Below, piece by piece: positions 10,811 through 22,018 of a stretch of DNA of 64,000 bases. Under the pieces are notes generated by a model. It did not search any database. It saw only the letters and a list, made by a program, of their open reading frames with translations, and was not told the DNA's origin. The stretch comes from Planoprotostelium fungivorum (lineage: Eukaryota; Evosea; Variosea; Cavosteliida; Cavosteliaceae), in assembly GCA_003024175.1 (NCBI GenBank), contig MDYQ01000520.1, forward strand, positions 1-64,000, in the 5' to 3' direction. Position 1 is the first letter of the stretch. The number at the start of each line of letters is the position of its first letter. The position numbers were made by a program, and so were the translations under genes.

Positions 10811-13800
10811 TCGCTCTTAAACTGTATCCATCAACCTCTTCTCCTCACACACACTGACCTCCTTCTGCAACAAGCGTAGGAGCACCTCCACTCTCTTCTC
10901 CAAGTCCAGTGTGGTCCTCGACTTTAAGAACCAATCGAAGCGGAACATCTTCGAGTTGACGATCAATTTTCTCAGTTCTTCCCAACTGCCGTACCCTACT
11001 TGATAGGTTCCACACAGCTGTCTCCCTTCAGTCTGTGTCTTTCTTTTCTTTCATCTTTTCTTTCATGAAAGTTTTTTTCATCGAATCTTTTCTCTAACTT
11101 TTTCTCATCGAATCTTTTCTCTAATTTTTCGAGAAAGTGAAGAAAAGATGAATTCACCAGGAATCGATCTTCTTCCTCTGTGAAGGTGGGGTGCTCTTCT
11201 TTCATGTTGGATGGATAAGTGAGAGTGAGTTGTACCATCGGGTCCTCGTACTTTTCGATCTTGAGATTGAGGGCAGTGATCGCTTCTGCCATCAACTTCC
11301 TCCTCTTCTCTCCCTTCTCGATCGTCTTCATGTGTCTCTCGTCATCTGTGTCTCTGTCAATCATCATGTGTGGGGTATCATTTTAATTCCTCCCTTTCAA
11401 TAGAACGAATGGAATGAAATAGAGTGAGATAGAATGAGATGAGTGGAATGAAATAGAGTGAGATAGAATGAGATGAATGGAAAACATGAAATGAAACAGT
11501 TGAAACACATGAAATAGAGGATCACCATTCATCTCCTTGTGTCTGGCCCAAAATACCTTGTGGTACTTCTTCACTTCCTCTTCTGTCTTCCCCTCCACGT
11601 CCCGCGCGATCGATTCGACATCCTTCCTGCCGTACTTCTCGTTGGCACGGATGAAAGCGTGGAAGTCCCTCCTGTTCCAATCTTTGAAGCCTTCAGCCAA
11701 GAGCTTCTCCTTCTCTGTCTTCTCTCTATTGGATAAGACTGTGAGGGTGAGTGAGGGTGGAAGAGAGATGACTCACGTTCGCTGTCGTTGTCTTCTCCAC
11801 TTTCGATCTTCTTCTGTGGAAGACTTAATATTTATTTCGTCGCGTGGAAATTTGAAGGTAATAGGAGATGAAGATAACAGAGAAGAGATAAAGAAGAGAT
11901 AAAGAAGAGATAAAGAAGAGATACAGAAGAGAGGAATAGAATGTAGAAGGTGATGAGATACGCACCTTGTGGTTCTCTAATTCCTTCTTCAGTAGATTGG
12001 CCAACTTGGGAGGATAGAATTGGAAATCGTGTCTGCTCCATCATCAACTCCCTCGCGTCCCAATTCCGACGAAATAAAATGAAATAAAACCCACATGGTG
12101 GGCTGTTTCAACGTCTTCGTATTGCTGACGTTTCTCTTTACGATATTGAGAGTCGTCCTGTAATAATCGTCCACGCTCATGTTCGTCTTCCTTTCTCTCT
12201 TCGGGGGCTCGATCCACTGCACTGCATTTCCCGCCAAAATCTATCTCCCTTCATTCCACGCGTACGCCTCCCCCCTCACCTTCTTATCTTTCGAATAATC
12301 TACACCCTGAAACTGATACATGTCCATGCTTCCGTCCAATGACAATTTGAAGCCGGCGTTCGGGTTGCTCGACAGCTGATCCTGCAGCGATGCCGTCTTC
12401 TCTTCTCCCCTCGACAGAATCTTGTCTATGTCGTCATCTGTGATGGTGCTGTTCTTCGATGCGAATATCTCGTCTGCACCGTATTTGATCATGGACAGCA
12501 TCTCGTCTGAGCCGAGGGCTTTGTTCTGTTCGACCATTCTGCCCTGTTGAATGACAAGGGCATCGAGGTGGAGTTTGGCTTCCGCTCTCTCGATGATCTT
12601 CTCTTCGATGCTTCCCTGTGTCATTCAGTGAAATCGTCTCATCTTGTTGCTCTTCAGATGTGAGAGGAAGAGGAGGGAAATGAAACGAGATGAAGGATAG
12701 AAAGAAGAGAGGGAGAAGAAAGAAGAGCGAAGAAGAGTAAGGGATGAAGAGATGAGGAGAAGAGAGTAGAAGAGGAAGAGAAGAGAGGAAGGTGAGAAGA
12801 GAGAAAAGGAAAGAAGAGACGTGACGCACCTCTGTGACGAATCGATACACGTAGACTGGCTTCTTCTGTCCGATACGATGTGCTCTGTCCTGAGCTTGCA
12901 GATCCATCTACCCTCTTCAACCTCCCGACAAAAAACTCCCGCTCACCTGAGGATTGAAATCGCTGTCAAAGATAATGACCGTATCTGCCGTGGCCAGATT
13001 GATTCCCAACCCACCAGCCCTCGTTGAGAGCAAGAAGATGAATTTCTCGCTGCCCTCTCGATTGAAATTCTCTATGGCGTTCTCTCTGTCTTCCGTCTCC
13101 GTGCTGCCGTCAATCCTGCAGTACGCGTAACCTCTGAGGGCGACATAGTCTTCTATGATGTCCAACATCCTTGTCATCTGAGAGAAGAGGAGGACTCTCG
13201 AACCATTCTTTTGGAGTTTGGATAAGAGACGATCGAGGACGACCATCTTGCCGCTGTTGTCTACGAGGTGCTCACCATTGGTGAAGGGAGTGGGTTCGGC
13301 ACCATCGAAGAGGTAAGGGTGGTTGCAGCACTTTCTCAGCTGCATCAGGATGTTGGCCAGTCTTGTCTTCCCCACTTTCGAGTTGCCTGCGAGTGTGAGT
13401 GCCTTAAGGGAGGGAGATGTAAGAGAAGAGAGAGAGAAGAGGAGAGAGAGAAGAGAAGAGAGAGAAGAGGAGAGAGAGAGAAGAGGAGAGAGAGATAAGA
13501 AAAGAGAGAGATAAGAGAAGAGAGAGATATAAGAAGAGAAGAGAGATAAGAGAAGAGAGATAAGAGAAGAGAGAGAGACAAGAGGAGAGAGATAAGAGAA
13601 GAGAGAGAAATAGAAGGCAGGAAAGAGACAAAGAAGGAAAGAAGACGGATGACTCACTGTTGATTATCTCCAAATCTTTGAGGAGAATCTTCTGATAGTA
13701 TTCCTTCTGCAAGACAGACATTCCAAAGTAGATCTTCGTCTCTTTCTTTGGTGGTAAACTCTTCTCCACCTCCGTCTTCAATCTCCTCAGCAGAAACGGA

Positions 13801-15390
13801 CTCAACACCTGTAACCGTCAGCCGATTTCGAATTTCAAATGTCCCGCCTTGTGCAACTGCTGCATGACTTGCATCTGTTCGTCTGAATGGGTGAGGTTGA
13901 ACCACGAGTCAAAATCCTGAGAGGAAGAGAAGACGTCGGGTAAGAGGAAGTTTAAGAGGGCCCACAGCTCGTGTAGGTTGTTCTGCAGGGGAGTGCCAGT
14001 GATGAGAAGGCGAAATTGGCTACTGTAGAATCGGACAATCTTGGACAAGAGAGAGTTTTCGTTCTTGATGCGATGAGCTTCATCGATGATGAGGTACCTG
14101 CCTTGATGAGTTGTCGTCCTGAATAAAATCTCGAAAATTCCTCTCGAATGGAGGGAAATTTCGATGAGATTTCGCACCTCCAGTTGAAACGGTTCAGAGC
14201 TGCCTTCTCACGGATGGCAATCTCGTAAGATGTGATGCAGACGTTCCATTTCCCTCCTTTCAGTTCGTTCTTCTTCAACTCGGCTCTCTCGTCTTTTGAA
14301 CCGTGGAATTTGAGGACCTGCTTCCGTCAATTTCTTCTTCATCTTCATGTTGTGTATGTTCTTTTGTTACTCATGATATATCTTCTTTTCATATGCAACA
14401 TCCTTCTTGAAGTGATATCATCAATGTTATATTATCCATGTTATATCATCTTCTCATCATTTGTTATGCTTGATCTCATTTGTCGATCTTCATCGTGTTT
14501 TTCCATCATCCTCTCATTCCATTCGTCTCACCTTGATGGAAGGACAGAAACGATTGAACTCGTTGACCCAATTCTGCAGCGTGGACTTTGGTGTGATGAC
14601 GATGTGGGGGCCGTTGATGCCTCTAAAGTGTTTGAGGTAACCGATGAGTGAGATGGTCTGCAGTGTCTTGCCTAATCCCATCTCATCGGCCAAGATGCCG
14701 TTGATGCCATTATCGTGCAGACGTAACATCCACGAGAGACCCTTCAGTTGATAGTCTCTCATGGTTCCCTGGATGAAGCCAGGACTGGCGGTGATGATGG
14801 TCTCTTGGACATTGTTGGGTTCCTTCAAGATCTCTGCGTCCTCTTCTTTCTCACTCATTCGTCCTCTCTTCGTGGGTGTGCTGGTTCTGAGATGATTGGT
14901 CGGTGGTGGATGATGGATGATATGACTCACTTTGCAGACGAATTGGTGGTGGGTGCCTTCTTGTTCGATAAGAAATGAGAGAAGATCTCTGTCTGTTGCA
15001 ATAGGAAACGAAGCCTCTCTTGTCTCGATTGTTCCTGGATGGTGTCACACGATTGTGATGCAGATCGACAGGAGACAATGATCAAATCACCCTCTCGGCG
15101 GCTAAGTTGTCTCTCTCTTGTTGTCTCATTTCCTCCAAAACCCTCTTCTGTTCTCTCCTGATCTCAGCCAGCTTCTCTTCTTCCTCTTTTTGTTTCTTTC
15201 TGAGAGCAACATCGTCGGACTCTTCTACCTCTAATTTGTCTATCTGTTCAGATCCAACATCGTCTTCTTCTTCCTCCTCTTCTTTTCCATTGTTGACGTC
15301 GTCTTCCTCTTCATCGTCTCTCTTATCGTCGACCTTACTCTTGAGAGGGTCCTCTGTGGAGGCAGATGCATCCCCTGAGCTGTTGGTCAT
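10063..15390 (-). CDS. ISWI: ISWI-type chromatin remodelling ATPase (SMARCA5/SNF2H-like)
   Basis: This is a nuclear ATP-dependent nucleosome-sliding motor. An acidic N-terminus leads to a full SNF2 ATPase: motif [12 protein letters not shown], motif [47 protein letters not shown], then the helicase C lobe with [50 protein letters not shown] and [18 protein letters not shown] region follows ([15 protein letters not shown]), then SANT ([20 protein letters not shown]) and SLIDE ([12 protein letters not shown], then [12 protein letters not shown]). This order is diagnostic of ISWI against CHD or SWI2. About 240 residues of Lys/Glu/Ser-Pro-rich tail (10063-10809) follow, unusual for the family. 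There are at least ten short introns. The ATG at 15390 is taken as start. An upstream open block (15689-15470) could splice in frame through a GTGAGT...CGCAG intron and add about 80 residues. Confidence 0.95.
11405..11500 (-). repeat. Intronic ~43-base tandem duplication in ISWI
   Basis: The plus-strand sequence GTGGAATGAAATAGAGTGAG and its continuation occur twice in succession, followed by a decayed third copy. It lies inside an intron between the SANT and SLIDE parts of ISWI. No coding role is seen. Confidence 0.65.
13405..13645 (-). repeat. Intronic (GAGA)n/(TCTC)n tract in ISWI
   Basis: About 240 bases of nearly pure GAGAGAGAAGA repeats read on the plus strand, so the transcript carries a very long TCTCTTATC-type pyrimidine tract. 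It lies between the exons encoding [10 protein letters not shown] and [12 protein letters not shown]. This intron is four to five times longer than typical for the window, and the excess is all repeat. Confidence 0.85.
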
Positions 15391-15785
15391 CTCTGTTCTG
15401 CCTGCGATTTTAATGATTTAAATAATCATCGACGTGAGCAGATTTTACACTCACATAACGGCGGCTGATGGAAGATGAAAGGTACAAGTTTGCACCTATC
15501 ATCCTCGATCGATATCAAAAGGTACATCACGAGTTTGATTTCAGATTGCATGATGGTGATGAGATCTGCAGAAACGTCCTCCGGTAGCAGACAACCGAAA
15601 GAAGAGGAGCTTCTCTGCCACACTCCGTTATGATGAAGAACCGAAGAAAGAGAGGACGAGTCCATATACATATCGATTACTGAAGCCATACATCTGGAGG
15701 ACTTTCTCTTCTCGTCCGGCGAAGCTGAGACTAATGGACGAAATATGTGAATATCATCATCACAAGTGATTGAGACATCAAGATC

Positions 15786-16367
15786 ATGATCACCTCTGAT
15801 CGCGATGTCAGAAACGAACTCACAGACAAACTCATAGAAGATCCCATTGATTACTGTTATCTATCTTACGAACATCTTGAACAGATCAACCGACTGTTGA
15901 GAGACACATTCTGGCCCGGCATCGATGGTGATCCATTCTCTTCCATCATCTTCACTCACCTCCCTCAGTATCCGAGTTTTTGGAATATCCAGATTTCACC
16001 ATCGTCGCCCTCTATAAGAAGATGGTGTTGGGATGTGCCTTCATGACCCCACAGGGTTACATTACTTATGTCTCTGTCCATCCCGAGTGGCAGTCTGCGG
16101 GTATCGCTTCCTTCATGCTCTATCACCTCGTTCAAGTGAGATCCATCGGTCGGTTGAGATAGATGGAATGACACTGATCGAACATCACAGACCATTCCGA
16201 ATGCGGACATCACATTGCACGTGTCAACGACCAATACGGCCATGATCCTCTATCAAAAGTTTGGATTTAAACCAGAAGAGTTCATCATCGACTTTTATCA
16301 CAAGTATTATCCCGATGAGAGGACGGACATCTGCAAACATGCATTCTTCATGCGAATGAGAAGATGA
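15786..16367 (+). CDS. KAT14/CSRP2BP-type GNAT acetyltransferase, short form
   Basis: The protein closely follows the C-terminal GNAT domain of KAT14 (CSRP2BP), an ATAC-complex subunit. Shared landmarks are LRDTFWPGID, EYPDFTIVALYKK, SVHPEWQSAGIASFMLYHL (acetyl-CoA loop region), DITLHVSTTNTAMILYQKFGF and FYHKYYPDERTD followed by CKHAFFMRMRR at the stop. Introns at about 15931-15969 and 16136-16191 splice in frame and restore these motifs. The start ATG at 15786 leaves only about 55 residues before the GNAT core, so the long N-terminal part of animal KAT14 is absent. It probably acetylates a protein, perhaps histones; that is inferred from the family. It converges on the SnoaL-like gene with about 80 bases between them. 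Confidence 0.85.
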
Positions 16368-16443
16368 GAGACACAAGAGGGATTCCAACGATGGTTCTAT
16401 CGGTTGGAAGGCATGTCCAAAGATAAAGAGATGAAGTTGGAGA

Positions 16444-16904
16444 TCAGATGTTCGATTTTAATTCCTTCAAACGCTGAAATAGGGGAGCGGGGTCGATATA
16501 GACATCGATCCATCTGGCAGACTTCTCTCCTCTCTTCCTTCCAAACACGGCCATGGCCCTCAATGTGATAACGGAGTCTGGTTTATCGTTCTTCAATCGC
16601 CAGTCCACACTAGCCTCTTGATAAATGGCATCATCTGTGACGCTGATCTTGATGATGTTATGCTTCATAGAACTGTCGCACTCTGTTATCGCAGTGTCTA
16701 TGAAGTTGTGACTCACACATAGTCTACAAAGATCTGATCGAAGAAGTTCAATATGTTCTCCCTTCCTTCGATGGAGGGGAAGTTGGCCCATCGCAAAATG
16801 GCGTCGTCTGAGTAGAAAGGGATGAGACCTTTCGTGTTCAGTGAATCTCCTGCCTCATGAAATGAGGTGACCCATTCTAATGCTTCTTCGTGATCTCCCA
16901 ACAT
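16444..16904 (-). CDS. SnoaL-like / NTF2-fold protein
   Basis: About 135 residues form an alpha+beta NTF2-like cone pattern. A long first helix (EEALEWVTSFHEAG) is followed by GLIPFYSDDAILRW and EGRENILNFFDQIF, a short intron, then strands KISVTDDAIYQEASVDW, SVITLRAMAVFGRK and WIDVYIDPAPLFQRL. This is the order seen in SnoaL-like proteins, small soluble enzymes or binding proteins whose ligands vary widely. The intron at about 16687-16722 splices in phase 0 (VDY to CDSSMKHN). The start is placed at 16904 because the upstream extension to 17123 lacks family character and reads as UTR or promoter of the divergent mannosyltransferase gene. No specific reaction can be assigned. Confidence 0.7.
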
Positions 16905-17134
16905 CGCGATGCTTTGTTGTGGCGGTGTCAAAATTAATTCCCCCCTGAAATATAAATCCTGTCCAAGATTCACCCCACTCTGGGATTCAAATATTCCTAG
17001 GATGTGTATACGACGAAGGTTTCTCCCTACCAGGGCAGGACCTACCCCTGGTGCCTGGCTACGTGCAATGTCCTCACAATTTAGAAATTCATCGTTGTAA
17101 TCCCAAATAATCTTGTGTATCACATCACATCGGG

Positions 17135-18464
17135 ATGGTGACGCTCTGTACCAGCCAGGGGCTGCCTACGAAGAATGTCACCATCGTGCTCTTCCTCACG
17201 GTCTGGACGATCCTTCTCACGTCTTTCTCGAGAGTATATTCGGCTACAGATGCGGATGCAAATGAACACCGTCTATTCGGAACACTGTACGGCCATCCAC
17301 CACACTTACTGACATGTCAGAGCCCAGATTCTTCCAATATACAAGATCGTTACGGTTATCTACGATCTCGAAAGTATAACATCATGATCGGGGGCAACAC
17401 ACACAACACGGAATTCCTCTTACCCACTCAGATCAAAGCGTTCACTGCTCTGATGGATTTTTTGCCCGAATCATCCTTTGGTTTCTCCGTCCACGAGTCT
17501 GGCTCGACAGATCGGACAGGTCGTGTGCTCACAGAGATTCTCATTCCCCTCCTCCAATTTAGAAAAGTCAAGTCTTCAGAGATATTCATCACGACAACAA
17601 AGGAAGGGCCGAAATGGAATGCAGATCCAGACAAGAGGATTCCACTCTTGGTAGATCTGAGGAACCTGGTGATATACACATTGTCCGTAGAAGGCTCACG
17701 ATCGAACGAGTAGGTGATATCACCTCTGTGGAAGACGAGAGTTCAATATGACATGCTTCTCTTCTTCAATGATATCTGGTTCTGTATAGAGGACCTCCTG
17801 GAGCTCATCCATCAACATGTTCAACAATCGGCCGACATCACATGTGCATTCGATTGGCACCCCAACTTCCACAACAAATTCTACGACACATGGGTGGCCA
17901 GAGACATCACGGGCTCCATGATCTGGGACGGCTACACGGATCATTTCGGGCATCATGCAGAATCAGAGCGGCGGTACAAACAGAGGTTACCCATACAAGT
18001 CTATTCTTGCTGGAACGGCATGCTCATCTTCGATCCCTCTCCCCTCTACAAGGACGTCAAATTTAGAAATCCAGACGTGAAGAAGGGAGAGTGCAGAGAA
18101 TCAGAAGCAGCGAGAATCTGTAAAGGTGAGAGGTTCATCCATCGTCGATCATCATGAAACTCATCTGATCGATCAACTCTTTGCACGATGAAACCCATCA
18201 ACTCACATCAATGAGAGACTGATGAGCCCCACAGATTACTGGATGGTAGATAAGGGGAAGATCCAAATGGTTCCTTCTGTCGCTGTTGCTTACGCAGAAG
18301 ATCGATATCTACTCGGTAAGAGTGAATGGTGGGCACCGACGATGAGTGTGGAAGAAGATGAGAAGATCAAGTGGAGGAAAGCGCCAGAGAAGGCAAAGTG
18401 TATCGAGATGTTTAACGGGACGTACTTGTGGAATTCAGACGACTGGCGGCGGACTCACCTGTGA
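17135..18464 (+). CDS. CMT1/CAP59-family alpha-1,3-mannosyltransferase-like protein
   Basis: This protein resembles the Cryptococcus mannosyltransferase CMT1/CAP59 family, Golgi type II membrane glycosyltransferases. One hydrophobic segment near residues 14-33 (TIVLFLTVWTILLTSF) is the likely anchor. Lumenal motifs include YNIMIGGNTHN, FSVHESGSTDRTG, YDMLLFFNDIWFCIEDLLELI (with an Asp in the DxD-like position), ADITCAFDWHP, FYDTWVARDI and QVYSCWNGMLIFDPSPLY. The first junction (about 17709-17738) fits only a roughly 30-base intron that joins SRSNE to VQYDMLLFF; the second intron is at about 18125-18233. Sugar donor and acceptor are inferred; a role in surface glycans fits the secretory neighbours. 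The start is the first ATG. Confidence 0.82.
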
Positions 18465-18690
18465 TATAAAATTTTGAAATGTCTTTTGGTGATGCATTTG
18501 TTTGATGAATGACACAGAGGTGTCGATCGTCTCGTGCATATGACGAGATTATATGATAGTGTCAGAATGATATGTGATCCATTGTGGATTGGTTCATCGT
18601 CATCACCTGAATCGTCTGGACTGTGTGGAATTTTATTTTTGAAATAATTGAATTAGCGGGAACATCAAAACATCACATCGCATCGCAGAC

Positions 18691-19617
18691 ATGTCTAGAG
18701 TCGTCCTCAACGTCGGAGGGTCAAGATTCGAAGTATCAAAAGCCACTCTATTGAAGTACCCAAATACATTACTGGGGAGCATAGATCAGCTGCAAGCAGA
18801 GCCAGATGGAGTCTACTTTTTCGATAGGTGATAGTCCGAGGATGAATACTTGCGTTTAATAACTCTTCAGAAACCCCAAAGTATTCGAGATCATTCTTGA
18901 TTTCTATAGAACAGGTGAACCTTTGATGGCAATGTCGATTCATGAGACACAGGCAAACTCATGATCCCCTCTGATGTACCAATGGACAAAGTGAAGGAGG
19001 AGCTGGCATTCTTCAGCATCCGATTTGATGAGGAGGACAGTGACACGCAAGAAGAAGAAGACGATCTGGACAGGGATGACCGAGTGATCGAGAAGGCCAA
19101 CATCACAGAAGCCATCCACTACGCTCTCCCACTCGTCCGTTCAAAAAACAGATACTTCATCAATCGAGGTGCAAGAGTCCTCCAAGGTGAACCATCCTTC
19201 TCGACACAAAGACGACTCTGCAATTCCACACCCATCCAATCATTATCGGAATCATCTCATGCACCAAATCACGTGACTGATCCACTGACGTAAGGCGTGA
19301 GAGAGAGAAACAAATCCAGCGACATGGAGGCCACCACGCAAGAGTACAGAAATTTGGGCTACCTCCTTTCCGTCGCTCTCTATCGCATGAACCATCTCGG
19401 CCGGGCGAAGAAGGAGATACGAGAGACAATTCTCAAATACGGAGAAGATTTGGAAACTGCTTGTCTAGACACCATGCTCGATGATCGAGTGGAAGCCATC
19501 CGACAGGGTCTCATCACCGTCGTAGTGGGGGCTGGTGTCATCTTCCTCCTCCAACGCAACCGAGTTGCCATATCATCTTTCCTCTCTTCTCTGCCGAGCA
19601 AGCTGGGATTCTCATAA
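18691..19617 (+). CDS. BTB/T1 (KCTD-type) domain fused to FIS1-like TPR protein
   Basis: The N-terminal ~90 residues are a KCTD/Kv T1-type BTB domain: VVLNVGGSRFEVSKATLLKYP, GVYFFDRNPKVFEIILDFYR, TGKLMIPSDVPMDKVKEELAFF. An acidic linker follows (EEDSDTQEEEDDLD), then a FIS1-like region: ITEAIHYALPLVRSKNRYFI, NRGARVLQ, EYRNLGYLLSVALYRM, RAKKEIRETILKYGEDLETA, and a C-terminal membrane segment TVVVGAGVIFLL followed by basic residues (NR). FIS1 is a tail-anchored outer mitochondrial or peroxisomal membrane adaptor. One exon (18958-19182) encodes the end of BTB, the linker and the FIS1 start without interruption, so the fusion is in one transcript unit. Introns at about 18829-18871, 18916-18952 and 19183-19287 all splice in frame. 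Total is about 245 residues. Confidence 0.85.
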
Positions 19618-19776
19618 AGGCTTCTGTACATTTCCACACATGTGATCTGATCGTCATTCATCGCATTCTCTCGCTCATCTTTTCACATTAGGTCATGATG
19701 TCGATCATCTTGACAACGAATCACACGTGTGCCCTCGTTTTATTCATCGAGAGACATGATCTCATCATCTATCCTC

Positions 19777-20966
19777 TCATGCCATCTGATACGTCTTGAT
19801 GAACTGATGGATGGCTTGCCACGTGGCCTCCGGCCTCTCTTCGGCGCACCAGTGACCCGCACCGTCCAACATCTCCACTTTTGGAACCTCCGCCACCTCT
19901 TCGATCATCAGTGATGTCACCGTGGAGAATGGTCCCCTCTCCCCGACTAATCCCAACACCGGCATCTTCAGTTTTCCCTGTGATGGATTTCAGATGATGG
20001 CGTCTGTGATGATAGAACGGCTGAGATCTGATGATGGGTTGAGCGATGACGATAGATACCTTTGAAGAGAGGTGATTGCGATTGTCTGTGGCATCTTGTT
20101 CGAACGCGCGATACAACTCGAAGCCACACCTCATAGCTCCCGCTCTCTCGAAAGATTTGACCTTTAGACGGTGGTGAGCCCATCATCGTGTCGATGTGAT
20201 GTCGAATGAAGACTCACGTAATGATCTAGATCGCTATCTTTAAGAAAAGATGGGTCGCTGCATAATCTCTCGTAAAAGTGCTGTGTCATCATCAATTTCA
20301 AAACTTTCTCCACGTGATCATGTTGGCAATCATGATGTCGATGTCTCACCCTGATGTAGATACCCTCACGACCGTATGTAAGTGTTTCTGGTAGGTGAGG
20401 TACGTTGTGAAAGGTGAAATGCCACATGCCTTCGCTCTTCTTCATGTCCTCGTAGACTTGTGTTCCCGGTAGAGGACACTCTCCAAAGATGAGGCCTCTC
20501 GTCTGATCGGGGTATAGAGCTGCATATGCGAACGCGACCATGCCTCCAATGTCGTGACCGACGACGGTGATGGGTCTGGCCAAGAATCAGAAGGTGACAC
20601 AGATCATTACATTCTTCTCACTCTGTGATCTTTAAGACCTCTGTGATGAGAGTGTGAAGCTCTTTGGCCATGCTCATCTTGTCGAAGCCTCCGTGGGGTG
20701 GCTTGTTGGAATCACCGGCACCTCTATAATCTGGAGCGACAACGTGATAGCCAGCCGTCCTGAGTGGTTCGATCACGTGACGCCACTGAAACCAAGTCTG
20801 AGGATAGCCGTGAATCAATAAGACAGTGTGAGCCTCTGGGTTCTCTCACAACATCAGGTCTTGAATGTCATTTGTGATCGATGTTCACCCCTGGATTCGC
20901 TGTGACATAATGGAGGCGACTGTCGCTGCTGACCTGAGCCGTAGAATGTCTTACGTGTTCATCCAT
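19777..20966 (-). CDS. Alpha/beta hydrolase, epoxide hydrolase/dehalogenase-like
   Basis: The fold landmarks are HTVLLIHGYPQTWFQWRHV (oxyanion HGxP), VVAPDYRGAGDSNKP, the nucleophile elbow VVGHDIGGMVAFAYA with Asp as nucleophile, KMPVLGLVGERGPFS and the catalytic His in LDGAGHWCAEERPE. Asp at the elbow points to epoxide hydrolase or haloacetate dehalogenase chemistry rather than esterase. The first exon is short: the ATG at 20966 gives MDEHVRHSTAQVSSDSRLHY, and a 43-base intron joins ANPG to NPEAHTVLL in phase 0. About four more short introns follow. No signal peptide or transmembrane segment, so it is probably cytosolic. The substrate is unknown. Confidence 0.87.
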
Positions 20967-22018
20967 GTTTTCGTGTTGCGTTTTGATTTGCTTGGATTGC
21001 TGCGCCAAAGAAATCGCATATCACGTGACATTTCAGATGAAATCTACATAGCGAACTCATCATGATGTTGTTGATCTTCAAATTACAGAGGCAGCTTTCT
21101 GGAGTTGGTCACCGGTTTCGACCGTCGTTTCGGAATTTTTAAAATCCTTTCCCGCTCTCACAGTTTTGATTAAATGAGGCAGTCATCCGAGCCATCAAAT
21201 TGTAACAACATATCAACGATGGGCGAGGATCTTCGGAGATAAGCAGTTCATCAAAGAGTGTCCAACAACTTACCCTATCGCATCATTTCGCAGTTGATGT
21301 GATCCCTGAACGATGAATGATAGGATGACATGATGCAAGAAAAGCACTGGGATACACCAGAGTTGGACACCGCTAGAACTGGCCGACACATCGACACACG
21401 AACGTTCTTGAAAGAGGGGTGATATCGTGTTGAATCATAAGTGCAAGAGCTCCCCTCTCGCCGGAGTCAGGTGATGTAGTGGAGGGAAGTTGTTCTTTCT
21501 GTGGCTTTTCTGACTGTCTCGTAGAGTTCTGCGGCTCTTCTCAACGTTGTCTTCTGGCAAGTCTTGGAGAGGGTCGGTTATCCGCTATCGATGGAGCGTC
21601 CCCGTTCGTTATCCTCTCGAAGTGAGACGAGATGTCTGCCATGATTGCTGACGTTATAGAGTGCAGCTGTGGTACCCCTGTAGGACATCATCTCTGCGTG
21701 TCATCTCATCACCTGGTGACGATCGGCTGTCACTCATCCTCTTCAAGCGATCTCTGTTCTCGTTTGGCGAGTTAATATCGATCTGAAGATGGAGAGCAAT
21801 CGCTGCCGAACGAGTGTCATCGCGCCGCACATAGGTGCAGGTGATGGTGGTGCAGGAGGGGAGATAGAGTTCCACGTAGAGCGCGGGTGCTTCTTTGGAA
21901 TTGCTGGCGGTTAGAACATCTGATCCAGAGAACACGCTACTATAATAAAAATTGGAGACGGAGGCAGTGACTCACTCGTTAATTGCACGCGTTTATACAG
22001 GATGAACTTCAGTTATAA
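20967..22018. other. About 1 kb without a confident gene
   Basis: A minus-strand open frame at 21654-21935 has features such as YVELYLPSCTTITCTYVRRD but no recognisable family or splice chain. The plus strand offers nothing longer. The stretch may hold UTRs and promoters of the flanking divergent genes, or an unrecognised small gene. Confidence 0.45.

Noticed and set aside
10055-10879. Long forward open frame of 274 codons (FFSFSP-rich)
   Set aside because: It is the antisense shadow of the Lys/Glu-rich ISWI tail; no motif, and the reverse frame continues a real gene.
16930-17060. tRNA-like words near the SnoaL-like/CMT1 promoter
   Set aside because: A box B-like word (TTTGAATCCC) is present but no box A at suitable spacing and no acceptor stem.
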